Part shown: piece by piece, positions 26,151-38,145 of the stretch
Layout: each line of letters opens with the position of its first letter
How positions within the stretch are numbered: the stretch's first letter is position 1
The notes under the pieces: model-generated
What the model was told of the DNA's origin: nothing
Databases searched by the model: none
What the model saw: the letters and a program-made list of their open reading frames with translations, nothing else
NCBI GenBank assembly: GCA_016712315.1
Contig: JADJRG010000017.1
Coordinates: 496,001-560,000, forward strand
Length of the DNA stretch: 64,000 nucleotides
Source of the DNA: Nannocystis sp.
GTDB taxonomy: Bacteria; Myxococcota_A; Polyangia; Nannocystales; Nannocystaceae
Reading direction: 5' to 3'
Translations under genes and position numbers: made by a program

Positions 26151-26396
26151 ATGGTGGCATTTACCGGAGTCAAGGTGTTCTCGGCGACGAAGGCGTGGGA
26201 GCGCGAGCAGATCAGCGATCGGATCAACGAGTGGCTGTCGATGAACCCGACCGCCGACATCGTCGACAAGGTGGTGACCCAGAGCTCGGACAGCGAGTTC
26301 CACTGCTTGACGATCACGCTGTTCTACAACCTGCCAGCGGGTGTGCGCGCCAATCAGCCGCCAGCCGCGGTGCACAGCAGCCGCACCGGCACGTAG
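26151..26396 (+). CDS. Small hypothetical protein (81 aa) with strong RBS and terminator
   Basis: I do not recognise this gene. The ATG at 26151 is preceded by a near-ideal GGGAGG Shine-Dalgarno 6 bp away. The product (KVFSATKAWEREQISDRI, NEWLSMNPTADIVDKVV, TQSSDSEFHCLTITLFY) is predicted alpha/beta with one cysteine, no signal peptide and no membrane helix. Composition is less GC-biased than its neighbours. The last ~20 residues are Ala/Pro/Ser-rich and look disordered. A hairpin with a T-rich tail follows 16 bp after the stop, so this looks like an independent monocistronic transcript. An upstream in-frame ATG at 26133 has no Shine-Dalgarno. Confidence 0.7.
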   Translation: MVAFTGVKVFSATKAWEREQISDRINEWLSMNPTADIVDKVVTQSSDSEFHCLTITLFYNLPAGVRANQPPAAVHSSRTGT

Positions 26397-26411
26397 ACCG
26401 GCGCGACAAAC

Positions 26412-26453
26412 GAGCCGCCCGTGGGTCCCGTTGACGGGCCGGGCGGCTCTTCT
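26412..26453 (+). terminator. Rho-independent-type terminator after the 81-aa gene
   Basis: GAGCCGCCC at 26412-26420 pairs perfectly with GGGCGGCTC at 26441-26449, and TCCCG/CGGG extend the stem towards a TTGA loop. TTCT follows. It lies in the convergent gap between the small gene and sdhB and could stop transcription from both sides. Confidence 0.7.
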
Positions 26454-26493
26454 GCGTCGGCACCAACCCAGGGCCTGACGCGGGGCCTGATAC

Positions 26494-27257
26494 CTACTCC
26501 TCGGCGCTGACCGTCGCGCGGATGAACTCGCGGTTCAGCGTCATGATCGCCTTGAGGGGGATCTCCTTGGGACACACCGCCGAGCACTCGCCGTGGTTGG
26601 TGCAGGCGCCAAAGCCCTCGGTGTCCATCGCTTGGACCATGTTGAGCACGCGGCTGCGGGCTTCGACTGTCCCTTGGGGCAGCTTGGCGAGGTGGGCGAC
26701 CTTGGCGCCGACGAAGAGCATCGCGGAGGCGTTGGGGCAGGCAGCGACGCAGGCGCCGCAGCCGATGCAGGCGGCGTAATCAAACGCCTCGTCGGCGCTC
26801 TTCTTGCCGATCGGCAAGGCGTTGGCGTCCGGAGCGCCGCCGGTGTGCACCGAGATGTAGCCGCCGGAGGCGATTACGCGGTCGAAGGCGCCGCGATCGA
26901 CCATGAGATCCTTGAGCACCGGGAAGGCGGCGGCGCGCCACGGCTCGATGGTGATCGTGTCACCCGAGCGATAGCTGCGCATGTGCAACTGGCAGGTGGT
27001 GGTGCCGCGGCGCGGGCCGTGTGGTTGGCCGTCGATCACCAGCGAGCACGCGCCGCAGATCCCCTCGCGGCAGTCGTGATCAAAAGCGACCGGGTCCTCG
27101 CCCTTGGCGAGCAAGCGCTCGTTGAGCACGTCGAGCATCTCCAAGAAGGACATGTGCGGGCTGACGTCGTCGAGCGTGTAGGTCTGGAACGAACCCGGAG
27201 CGCCGGCTGCCCGCTGGCGCCACACGTTCAGCGTGATCTTCATGGTCTCGTCGCTCA

Positions 27258-27258
<1 letters not shown>
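26494..27258 (-). CDS. sdhB: Succinate dehydrogenase/fumarate reductase iron-sulfur subunit
   Basis: The 254-residue electron-transfer subunit passes electrons from the FAD subunit to the membrane quinone. The three cluster motifs are intact: CREGICGACSL for the [2Fe-2S] cluster, CIGCGACVAACPNAS for the [4Fe-4S] cluster, and CTNHGECSAVCPKEIP for the [3Fe-4S] cluster. The ATG at 27256-27258 overlaps the sdhA stop by one base (TAATG), which decides the start over the upstream in-frame ATG. It is the last gene of sdhCAB. Subunit sequences and order resemble the B-type group (Bacillus, epsilon- and deltaproteobacteria). Confidence 0.95.
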
Positions 27259-29180
<1,922 letters not shown>

Positions 29181-29197
29181 GAGAACGCGGGCTCCTA

Positions 29198-29899
29198 CTA
29201 GAGATGGACGAGGCCGAGGAGGACGGTGAGCGGGAACGAGATGTTGCCGAGCAGCACCACGAGGGCGACCGCGGGGCCGATCCGCTCGATCATCGGCTTG
29301 TAGCGGCCGACGCTGAGGCCGAGGGTCGCGAACATGCTGGTGACGGAGTGGCTGAGGTGCACCGCGACCGCGACGTTGGCGATGACGTAGAGGGTCGCGG
29401 TGAGCGGGTCCCGAAAGCCAGCGACGACCATGCGCCAGACGTCGTGGCGGCCGGCCGCGTCGACGACGCTGAAGCTCTCCGGCTGGACCACGCCGACGGT
29501 GAAGTGGGCGATGTGATAGGCGATGAAGAAGAGCACCACGAAGCCGGTGAGCAGCATGAATCGGGCGGCGTAGGTGGTCTGGCGGAAGCGCTGGACGGCG
29601 TAGCGGGCGGGGCGGGCGGCGCGGTTGCGGTTGCCCAGCTTGATCGCGGCGGCGACGTGCAGGCCCAGACAGGCGAGCAGGAACGCGCGGCCGAGCCAGA
29701 CGACGCTGCCGCCGCCGAGCCCCTTGAGGCCAGCGGCGTAGCTGTTAAGCGCGTCGGGGCCGGCGTAGAGCTGGAGGTTGGCGACCATGTGCTGGACGAC
29801 GAAGCCGACCAGGACAAAGCCAGTGAGGGCCATGACGATCTTCGCGCCGATCGTCGAGTTAAGGAGGCCGCGGGCGGCGAGGTTGCTCGGTGCGCTCAT
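29198..29899 (-). CDS. sdhC: Succinate dehydrogenase cytochrome b558 subunit
   Basis: The 233-residue membrane anchor is the single-subunit, five-helix type with two b hemes. Hydrophobic helices carry the histidines expected as heme ligands: VGFVVQHMVANLQ, ACLGLHVAAAIKLG, IAYHIAHFTVG and VAVHLSHSVTSM. Such subunits exchange electrons with menaquinone. It is the first gene of sdhCAB, so the operon promoter should lie in the gap 29900-30043 on the minus strand. A TATGCT at about 29943-29948 (minus strand) is a weak -10 candidate, and I see no convincing -35. Confidence 0.9.
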   Translation of the reverse strand: MSAPSNLAARGLLNSTIGAKIVMALTGFVLVGFVVQHMVANLQLYAGPDALNSYAAGLKGLGGGSVVWLGRAFLLACLGLHVAAAIKLGNRNRAARPARYAVQRFRQTTYAARFMLLTGFVVLFFIAYHIAHFTVGVVQPESFSVVDAAGRHDVWRMVVAGFRDPLTATLYVIANVAVAVHLSHSVTSMFATLGLSVGRYKPMIERIGPAVALVVLLGNISFPLTVLLGLVHL

Positions 29900-30043
29900 G
29901 ACAACTCGCTTCGCCGGCGCACGCCGACGTCGACTGTGCTCGTAGCATACTTCAGCGGCGTACGGGCCGGGAAAGTGCGGCGCTGCGGTCGCAGGGGGTG
30001 ATCGTGACGCCCCAGCGGGTCGGGATCTCGCGTGAGGATCCGG

Positions 30044-31078
30044 TCAGTGAACACGCACGCCTGCGGGCGGCGCCCAGCTCAGCTCAAAATGGCCGAGCAT
30101 CACCGGCTCGCCGTCGCGGAGACGGACGACTGGGTGGCTCGGGCCGTCCGTCTCGTGGCCAGGACGGACGCCGTTTGTGCTGGCGAGATCGTAGACGAGC
30201 AGCGACGTGGGGCTCTCCTCGGTGACCAAGGCGTGCACGCGCGAGAGGTTGCGGCCTGAGCCGGCGAGCGAGCAACGGTCGCTGTAGCGGCCGATCAAGA
30301 GGCCCCGCTGGAGCTGCTCGCTGTCGACGTCGAGCTCCTTGGCGGCCTCCCCCTTGTTGCCGGCGCGCGCCTGCAAAGAGCGCAGGCGGAGGGCGCCGCG
30401 CGAGAGCGGGCGGGCGTCGACGTCGACGGGGCGGTAGCCGCCGAGCTGGGCGACGCTGGGCTCGGCCATCGCCGAGAGGGCGAGGCGCATGCCGCCGCCG
30501 CGGCTGTCGATCCCGGTGAGGCGCTTAAAGGCGTCCTCGTCGCTGCCGGCGAGCAGATCTCTGCCGGCGGCGCCGCCAGGGATCACGAACATCGCCGTGC
30601 GACCGAACGAGAGGGCGACGTGACCGAGCGCCGAGAAGCCAGGGACTCGCTTGCCGTCGGCGAGCACGATGCCGGCGCGGCCGCCGAGGTCATAGCCGCG
30701 CAGGCGCAGCGCGCCCTGGCCGGGCCACGCGGTGAGCAGGATGTGCCGGAGGCTGACGCGGCTGTCGCTCGGGATGTTGAGCGTGCAGCGGTTGTGCCGG
30801 CCGATGACGATCGCGTGCGGCAGGCCGTCGGGGCGGCGGATCACCCGCTGAGCGACCGGGAAGCCGCTGGCGTCGGTGGCGACGAGGAGGGTCTCGCCGT
30901 CGCGGGTGTTGACGATCAGCGCCTGGAGCACCGCGTGGGCGCGGGCGAAGGCTTGTAAGAGATCGATCGAGCGCTGCTCGTCGCTGCGGCCGTCGCGCAG
31001 GACGTCGTTCTCGCTCTCTTCGTCGGAGCCGTCGCGCGCGAGCCGCCGGTCGTATGGATCATCCGGTTTGGAGACCAC
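30044..31078 (-). CDS. Protein with two FHA domains
   Basis: The 344-residue cytoplasmic protein has two phosphothreonine-binding FHA domains. The first (about residues 85-150) shows VIGRHNRCTLNI and SRVSLRHILL. The second (about 250-335) shows LLIGRYSDRCSL, SRVHALV, DLASTNG and ends before the C-terminus. The conserved Gly-Arg, Ser-Arg-His (SLRH in domain 1) and Thr-Asn-Gly motifs are best kept in domain 2. The N-terminal 60 residues are acidic and charged (RDGSDEESENDVLRDGRSDE). The GTG at 31076-31078 lacks a clear Shine-Dalgarno, so a later start is possible. It would read out Ser/Thr kinase signalling. A WD40 kinase lies at 42656, but linkage to it is unproven. Confidence 0.8.
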   Translation of the reverse strand: MVSKPDDPYDRRLARDGSDEESENDVLRDGRSDEQRSIDLLQAFARAHAVLQALIVNTRDGETLLVATDASGFPVAQRVIRRPDGLPHAIVIGRHNRCTLNIPSDSRVSLRHILLTAWPGQGALRLRGYDLGGRAGIVLADGKRVPGFSALGHVALSFGRTAMFVIPGGAAGRDLLAGSDEDAFKRLTGIDSRGGGMRLALSAMAEPSVAQLGGYRPVDVDARPLSRGALRLRSLQARAGNKGEAAKELDVDSEQLQRGLLIGRYSDRCSLAGSGRNLSRVHALVTEESPTSLLVYDLASTNGVRPGHETDGPSHPVVRLRDGEPVMLGHFELSWAPPAGVRVH

Positions 31079-31258
31079 AGACGGGCAGCGTATGCGAGGG
31101 CCGTAGACTTCGCCAGGGTTTGTTAGGCGCGATCTTGGGCGAGCGCACTGAACTCATGAGCAGTATCCAGGCGGCCGCCTTCCCGCTACTTTTCGCACCG
31201 TTCAGGGGCGCGCGGGGCGAATCCGCCCGGGGCCGGCCTGGCCAGGAGGAAAAGACCG

Positions 31259-31666
31259 ATGGCGAGCAACGAGATCACAACCATCCTCGGCAAAGGCAGC
31301 AACTTCGACGGCAAGCTCACGTTCGAGGGGGCTGTCCGGATCGATGGCGTGTTCTCCGGGAAGATCGAGACCAAGGGCACGCTGATGATCGGCGAGACCG
31401 CTGAGGTCACGGCGGAGATCGTGGCGGCGAATGTGATCATCGAGGGCATGATGCGCGGGGAGATCGTCGCGACTACGTCCTTGGAGATCCACTCCTCCGC
31501 CCGGGTGTACGGCAACCTCCAGACGCCGAGCCTGGTGATCCAGAAGGGGGCGATCTTCGAGGGCGGCTGCCGGATGGAGAGCCGCCAAGAGAGCGGCCGC
31601 CCGGAGCTCAGCAAGCCCGTGAGCAAGCGCCCAGAGGTGCTCAGCTTCGCCGAGAGCGAGGGCTGA
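31259..31666 (+). CDS. Bactofilin (polymer-forming cytoskeletal protein)
   Basis: The 135-residue protein has the DUF583/bactofilin right-handed beta-helix as repeated short strands: SNFDGKLTFEGAVRIDGVFS, KIETKGTLMIGETAEVTAEI, ANVIIEGMMRGEIVA, TSLEIHSSARVYGNL, SLVIQKGAIFEGGCRM. The short disordered N- and C-terminal tails are typical. Bactofilins polymerise without nucleotide. In Myxococcus they shape cells and scaffold chromosome segregation proteins. The start has a good GGAGG 9 bp upstream. It stands alone between the FHA gene (divergent) and the ATP synthase operon, with a hairpin after the stop. Confidence 0.93.
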   Translation: MASNEITTILGKGSNFDGKLTFEGAVRIDGVFSGKIETKGTLMIGETAEVTAEIVAANVIIEGMMRGEIVATTSLEIHSSARVYGNLQTPSLVIQKGAIFEGGCRMESRQESGRPELSKPVSKRPEVLSFAESEG

Positions 31667-31720
31667 GATCGGTCGCTCGGCGGGCGGCCTCCGCCTGGCC
31701 CACAACTCCACGGACGGGTC

Positions 31721-31744
31721 GAAGCCGCGGCGCGCCGTGGCTTC
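31721..31744 (+). terminator. Terminator-like hairpin after the bactofilin gene
   Basis: GAAGCC at 31721-31726 pairs with GGCTTC at 31739-31744 and the stem continues through one G-T and three further pairs to a short loop, ten pairs in all. It lies 55 bp after the bactofilin stop. The tail (ATGTTTGTAACTG) has only a weak T-run. The rest of the gap to 31901 holds no gene I can see and must contain the ATP synthase promoter. Confidence 0.45.
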
Positions 31745-31901
31745 ATGTTTGTAACTGTCTTCGCAGAGACACCTCGCCGCGGGGCTGCCCGCGGGCGTTG
31801 ACGACCGTAACCCTGCGTGGTAGTAGCGCGCCGCCCCTGCCTCATCGCATCGGCGAACCGGCCCGGCTGCCCGTGACGCCGGCACGAAAGCCCCAAGAGC
31901 C

Positions 31902-32366
31902 ATGGAGACCAACGCACTCCTCCTCGTCGCCGCAGCGCCGGTCGTCGACATCGACGGCACGGCCTATGTGCTCTTCGTCATCTTCCTGACGTTGATGGCG
32001 GTCCTCTATCCGCTCCTCTTTAAGCCGTGGCTGGCGACGCTCGAGCGCCGCACCCAGGCGATCGCTGGCGCCTCGGCGGAGGCTGACCGCCTGCGCTCGC
32101 GCGCCGACAACCTCGGCGGGGAGTACGACGCGAAGTTGGCGGCGATCCGCGAGGAGGCGCAGGGGATCCGCAACGACGCGCGGGCGGGCAGCGAGAAGGA
32201 TCGCCTCAGGGTGGTCGGGGCGGCCCGCTCGGACGCTGGCTCGGAGCTCGAGCTGGCGCGGGTGCACTCCGCCAAAGAGGCCGCCGCGGCCCGCGCGGCG
32301 CTGGTCGAGCAGGTCGACGCGCTCGCCCGCGAAGCCGCCTCCAAAGTCCTCGGGAGGGCGATCTGA
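31902..32366 (+). CDS. ATP synthase Fo subunit b'
   Basis: The 154-residue peripheral-stalk subunit has one N-terminal membrane helix (AYVLFVIFLTLMAVLYPLLF) followed by a long charged helix rich in Ala, Glu and Arg (LERRTQAIAGASAEADRLRS to the end). It lacks the signal-like leader of the next gene. Two unequal b-type subunits in tandem indicate a b/b' heterodimer, as in cyanobacteria and several deltaproteobacteria. It opens the F1Fo operon. Its TGA overlaps the next ATG by one base (TGATG). Confidence 0.87.
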   Translation: METNALLLVAAAPVVDIDGTAYVLFVIFLTLMAVLYPLLFKPWLATLERRTQAIAGASAEADRLRSRADNLGGEYDAKLAAIREEAQGIRNDARAGSEKDRLRVVGAARSDAGSELELARVHSAKEAAAARAALVEQVDALAREAASKVLGRAI

Positions 32367-33001
32367 TGCTGCGTCTCCGAATGCTCCTGCTCCGCGGCGC
32401 CGCGGCGCTCGTGATGCTCCTGCTCGTGACCGACGCCGCCGCCTCGCCGGCCGAAGGCGCGCACCACGGGCTCTCGCTCTTCAACTGGCCGAGCGAGCAG
32501 GATCCGCGGATCGGCTTGGTCTGGATCCTGATCAACTTCGTGGTCTTGGTCCTGCTGCTGAACCGGCTGATCTTCCGCAACTTGGTCGCGAGCAACGCGG
32601 AGCGCCACGACTCGATCAAGAAGGAGCTCGACCAAGCGACCGAGGCGCGCGCGAAGGCTGAGGCGGTGCTGGCGGAGTACGGCCGGAAGGTCGAGAGCCT
32701 GGCCGCCGAGAGCGCGACGCTGCTGCAGGCCGCGCGCGCGGCGGCCGAGGCGGATCGCAAGCGGATCCTGGCGGAGGCGGAGGCGGAGTCGACCAAGATC
32801 CGCGCGGCCGCGAAGGCGGCGGCGGTGCGGGAGGCTCAGGCCCATCGCCGGGCGATCGAGGCCGAGATCGTCGAGTCGGCGATCGAGCGGGCCCGCGCGC
32901 TGATCATCAACAACTTTGGCGAGGCCGATCAGAGCCGCTTGGTCGGCGAGTATGTCGCCGCGATCGACAAGGCCCCGCCGCGAGAGGGACGTGCCCAATG
33001 A
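32366..33001 (+). CDS. atpF: ATP synthase Fo subunit b
   Basis: The 211-residue stalk subunit has an N-terminal hydrophobic leader (LRLRMLLLRGAAALVMLLLV) that looks like a signal peptide, then HHGLSLFNWPSEQD, then the membrane helix IGLVWILINFVVLVLLLNRL and a long alanine/glutamate/arginine coiled coil. A leader before the anchoring helix is known from Fo-b subunits of deltaproteobacteria (recollection). It pairs with b' upstream (1-bp overlap) and overlaps atpH by four bases (ATGA), so the three are translationally coupled. Confidence 0.9.
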   Translation: MLRLRMLLLRGAAALVMLLLVTDAAASPAEGAHHGLSLFNWPSEQDPRIGLVWILINFVVLVLLLNRLIFRNLVASNAERHDSIKKELDQATEARAKAEAVLAEYGRKVESLAAESATLLQAARAAAEADRKRILAEAEAESTKIRAAAKAAAVREAQAHRRAIEAEIVESAIERARALIINNFGEADQSRLVGEYVAAIDKAPPREGRAQ

Positions 33002-33552
33002 TCCCCGGTAGCCTCGCGCGCCGCTACGCGCGCGCCCTAATCTTGCTCGCTGAGACGCCGATGCAGCGCGAGTCGTTCGCGCGGGCGATCGCTGACTTCG
33101 CCGCGGCGATGGACTGCTCGGACGGCAGCGGCTCGACCCTGGGCGGCGTGCTCGACTCGCAGCGTTACCCGCTGAGCGAGCGCCACAACGTGCTGCAGGC
33201 GGTCTGCCGCCGCCTCGGCGCCGACCCCACGGTGCTGTCGTTCCTCCACTATGTGCTAGACCGCGGCCGGATCTCGGGGATCGAGCAGATCTCTCGCTTC
33301 TACCTCGAGATGGCCGATGAGCTGGCAGGACGCCTGCACGCGACGATCCGCTCGCCGAAGCCGCTGCCAGCCGAGGCGATGGCGCGGATCAAGGCGGCGC
33401 TCGAGCGCTCGACCGGTAAGACCTGCGTGCTCGACACATCGATCGAGCCAGAGCTGATCGGCGGCGTCGTCACTCAGGTCGGCAGCTTGGTCCTCGACGG
33501 CAGCGTCAAGACTCAGCTCCATAACCTCCGCAACACCCTCGGCGGCCGCTAG
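32998..33552 (+). CDS. atpH: ATP synthase F1 subunit delta
   Basis: The 184-residue subunit joins the peripheral stalk to the top of the alpha3beta3 head. It begins with the family pattern SLARRYARALILLAE, has the middle helix bundle, and ends with the conserved LIGGVVTQVGSLVLDGSVKTQLHNL. Length matches the family (about 177-185). The ATG overlaps the atpF stop by four bases. A 59-bp gap precedes atpA. Confidence 0.93.
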   Translation: MIPGSLARRYARALILLAETPMQRESFARAIADFAAAMDCSDGSGSTLGGVLDSQRYPLSERHNVLQAVCRRLGADPTVLSFLHYVLDRGRISGIEQISRFYLEMADELAGRLHATIRSPKPLPAEAMARIKAALERSTGKTCVLDTSIEPELIGGVVTQVGSLVLDGSVKTQLHNLRNTLGGR

Positions 33553-33611
33553 GCCGCCTCTCATCCCCCGAACTTCCTCAAGTCAGAGCTTCAAGAAGAG
33601 AGCGAGCCGCC

Positions 33612-35123
33612 ATGGAGATCAGAGCCGACGAAATCAGCCGGATTATCAAGGAGCAGATCCAAGGCTACGAGACCAAGGTCGCGGTCGAGGAGACCGGCAG
33701 CGTGCTGACTGTCGGCGACGGGATCGCCCGCGTCTACGGCCTCAACAACGCGATGGCCGGCGAGCTGCTCGAGTTCCCGCACGGCGTGCGCGGCATGGTG
33801 CTGAACCTCGAGGAGGGCAACGTCGGCGTCGCGCTCCTGGGAGACGACCACCTGATCAAGGAAGGCGACCTGGTCAAGCGCACGAGCAAGATCATGAGCG
33901 TGCCGGTGGGCGAGGGGCTGATCGGCCGGGTGGTGAACGCCCTCGGCGCGCCGATCGACGGCGGCCCAGCGCTCGCGACCACCGAGACCCGCGTCGTCGA
34001 GCTCAAGGCGCCCGGGATCATCGCCCGTAAGAGCGTGCACGAGCCGCTGCAGACGGGGATCAAGGCGATCGACGCGATGATCCCGATCGGCCGCGGTCAG
34101 CGCGAGCTGATCATCGGCGACCGGCAGACCGGCAAGACCGCGATCGCGCTCGACACGATCATCAACCAAAAAGGGCAGAACATGATCTGCATCTACGTGG
34201 CGATCGGGCAGAAGGCCTCGACCGTCGCGACGGTGGTGGATCGCCTGCGCCGCGAGGGGGCGATGGAGTACTCGATCGTGGTCGCCGCGACCTCGGCCGA
34301 GTCGGCGCCGCTGCAGTTCATCGCGCCGTACACCGGCGTGACGATGGGCGAGTACTTCCGCGACCGCGGCGGCCACGTGCTGGTGGTGTACGACGACCTG
34401 TCGAAGCAGGCGGTCGCCTACCGGCAGCTCTCGCTGCTGCTGCGCCGCCCGCCAGGCCGTGAGGCGTACCCGGGCGACGTGTTCTATGTGCACAGCCGCC
34501 TGCTCGAGCGCGCCTGCAAGCTCTCCGACAAGCTCGGCGCGGGCTCGTTGACGGCCCTACCGATCATCGAGACGCAGGGCGGCGACGTGTCGGCGTACAT
34601 CCCGACCAACGTCATCTCGATCACGGACGGGCAGATCTTCCTCGAGTCGAACCTGTTCTATCGCGGGATCCGGCCAGCGCTGAACGTCGGCATCTCGGTG
34701 TCGCGGGTCGGCGGCGCGGCGCAGATCCCAGCGATGAAGAAGTTCGCGGGGCCGCTGCGGACCTGGTTGGCGCAGTTCCGCGAGCTCGAGGCGTTCTCCC
34801 AGTTCGCGTCAGATCTCGACCAGAACACCCGCGACACGCTGAACCGCGGGCAGCGGCTGGTCGAGCTGTTGAAGCAGCCGCAGTACGCGCCGCTGGCGGT
34901 GGCGCTGCAGGTCGCGTCGATCTACGCGGGCACGCAGGGCTTCCTCGACGCGGTGCCCCTGAAGGAGGTCGGCGAGTGGGAGAAGCGCTTCCACGCCTGG
35001 CTGAAGGAGAAGCGCGCGGATCTGCTGGACCTGATCGCCTCCGCGGGCTCGAAGCCGGAGATGAAGAAGGCCGAGGACGAGCTCAAGGCGGCGTGCCAGG
35101 CGTTCGCCCAGGAGAGCCGCTAG
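33612..35123 (+). CDS. atpA: ATP synthase F1 subunit alpha
   Basis: The 503-residue subunit forms the non-catalytic nucleotide-binding part of the head. Seen are the N-terminal MEIRADEISRIIKEQI, the Walker A GDRQTGKTAIALD, a Walker B region HVLVVYDDLSKQA, and the signature GRRPPGREAYPGDVFY-type segment before the arginine finger region (NVGISVSRVGGAAQI). Length equals the usual ~500-510. It is followed by atpG after 52 bp. Confidence 0.97.
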   Translation: MEIRADEISRIIKEQIQGYETKVAVEETGSVLTVGDGIARVYGLNNAMAGELLEFPHGVRGMVLNLEEGNVGVALLGDDHLIKEGDLVKRTSKIMSVPVGEGLIGRVVNALGAPIDGGPALATTETRVVELKAPGIIARKSVHEPLQTGIKAIDAMIPIGRGQRELIIGDRQTGKTAIALDTIINQKGQNMICIYVAIGQKASTVATVVDRLRREGAMEYSIVVAATSAESAPLQFIAPYTGVTMGEYFRDRGGHVLVVYDDLSKQAVAYRQLSLLLRRPPGREAYPGDVFYVHSRLLERACKLSDKLGAGSLTALPIIETQGGDVSAYIPTNVISITDGQIFLESNLFYRGIRPALNVGISVSRVGGAAQIPAMKKFAGPLRTWLAQFRELEAFSQFASDLDQNTRDTLNRGQRLVELLKQPQYAPLAVALQVASIYAGTQGFLDAVPLKEVGEWEKRFHAWLKEKRADLLDLIASAGSKPEMKKAEDELKAACQAFAQESR

Positions 35124-35175
35124 TCGAGCGCCCGCGGCCGCGCGTCGCGGCGGCTGGGCAGACCGGGGAGAGACG

Positions 35176-36057
35176 ATGGGTAACCTCAGAGAAATCCGCA
35201 ACCGGATCGGGTCCGTCAAGAACACCCGCAAGATCACTTCGGCGATGAGCCGGATCGCGTCGGCGCGGATGGTGAAGGCGCAGCAGGCCGCGACGGCTGC
35301 GCGCCCCTACGGCGCGCGGATCTCCGAGGTCGTTCGCGCGCTCACCGGCGCGGGCGGCGAGGACCTCTCGCACCCGCTGATGACGGCGCGCCCCGAGCTC
35401 CGCGCGGTGGCGGTGATCGTCGTGACCGCGGATCGTGGCCTCTGCGGGGCGTTCAACGGCAACGTGATCAAGGCGGCGGTGTCGCTGATCAAGCGCGAGA
35501 CGGCCGCGGGCCGGCAGGTGAAGCTGATCACCGTCGGTCGCAAGGGCGCGTCGTTCCTCGAGAACGCGGGCTACAAGGTCGCCTTCAAGCACGAAGGGCT
35601 CAGCCACGAGCAGCTCGTGCCGATGGCGAAGGCGGTGGGCACCGAGGCGACGGGCCTCTTCCTCCCGCAAGAGGGGGCGCCCGCGGTCGACGCGGTGCAC
35701 CTGATCTTCAACTTCTTCAAGAACGTGCTGGTCCAAGAGACACGCGTCGACCAGCTCCTACCCTTCCAGCCGCCGGAGACGACGGGGGAGGCGGAGGCCG
35801 GGCCGGTCTTCGAGCCGAGCCGTGCGGCGGTGCTGGAGCACTTGCTGCCGGTCGCGCTCGAGTCGACGATCCAGCAGGCGCTGCTCAATTCACTGGCCGC
35901 GGAGCTGGCGGCGAGGCGCACGGCGATGGACGCCGCGACCGACAACGCCTCGCAATTGATCACAGAGCTGACGCTCCGGTACAACCGCGAGCGCCAGGCC
36001 GCGATCACCAAAGAACTCATGGAAATCATCGGCGGCGCCGAGGCCCTCAAGGGCTAG
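35176..36057 (+). CDS. atpG: ATP synthase F1 subunit gamma
   Basis: The 293-residue rotor subunit has the two long terminal helices: MGNLREIRNRIGSVKNTRKI at the start and NRERQAAITKELMEIIGGAE at the end. The central domain has VTADRGLCGAFNGN, the family signature. The start codon follows a GGGGAGAG ribosome-binding site. No chloroplast-type redox insertion is present. It lies between atpA and atpD as usual. Confidence 0.96.
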   Translation: MGNLREIRNRIGSVKNTRKITSAMSRIASARMVKAQQAATAARPYGARISEVVRALTGAGGEDLSHPLMTARPELRAVAVIVVTADRGLCGAFNGNVIKAAVSLIKRETAAGRQVKLITVGRKGASFLENAGYKVAFKHEGLSHEQLVPMAKAVGTEATGLFLPQEGAPAVDAVHLIFNFFKNVLVQETRVDQLLPFQPPETTGEAEAGPVFEPSRAAVLEHLLPVALESTIQQALLNSLAAELAARRTAMDAATDNASQLITELTLRYNRERQAAITKELMEIIGGAEALKG

Positions 36058-36095
36058 GCGTCGGTCCACCTCGATCGATCGGAGCTCGTTTTCAA

Positions 36096-37679
<1,584 letters not shown>

Positions 37680-37707
37680 GCGCGAGAAGAAGCCGACAGG
37701 AGACCCT

Positions 37708-38127
37708 ATGGCCCGAAGCACGATCATCCTCGATATCCTCACCCCGAAGGGCGCGAAGTACAGCGGCGTCGAGGTCGCTGGCGTCGAGGTCCCCGGCGTC
37801 GAGGGTGAGATCGGCGTGCTGCCCGATCACGTCCCGTTCATCACGCCGCTGCTGCCGGGTGTGGTCCGCTTCCGCGAGGGGGGATCGTCCGTGCGGCTGG
37901 CGATCGGCGTCGGCTTCTTGGAGGTGCTGGGCGGCGGTCGTGTGTCGATCCTGACCGAGCAGGCGCTCTCCGGAGCGGACGTCGAGGTGGCCGTCGTGCA
38001 AGAGCGGCTGCGCTCGGTGAGTTCGGCGCTGACGCGTGATTCGGGGCCGATCGACGCGATTGAGCACCGCAAGCTCGAGAACGAGCAGCGGTGGCTCGAG
38101 GCGCAGCTCCGCGCGAACTCCGGCTGA
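37708..38127 (+). CDS. atpC: ATP synthase F1 subunit epsilon
   Basis: The 139-residue subunit couples rotor to ring and can inhibit ATP hydrolysis. The N-terminal beta-sandwich shows ILTPKGAKYSGVEVAGVEVP, GEIGVLPDHVPFITPLLPG and VRLAIGVGFLEVLGGGRVSI. The C-terminal ~50 residues are the helical hairpin. It has a good AGGAG 7 bp before the ATG. It is the last gene of the operon and converges on an SppA-like gene across 18 bp, with no terminator hairpin visible. The a and c subunits are not encoded here. Confidence 0.94.
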   Translation: MARSTIILDILTPKGAKYSGVEVAGVEVPGVEGEIGVLPDHVPFITPLLPGVVRFREGGSSVRLAIGVGFLEVLGGGRVSILTEQALSGADVEVAVVQERLRSVSSALTRDSGPIDAIEHRKLENEQRWLEAQLRANSG

Positions 38128-38145
38128 GCGGCGACCGCGACGCGC

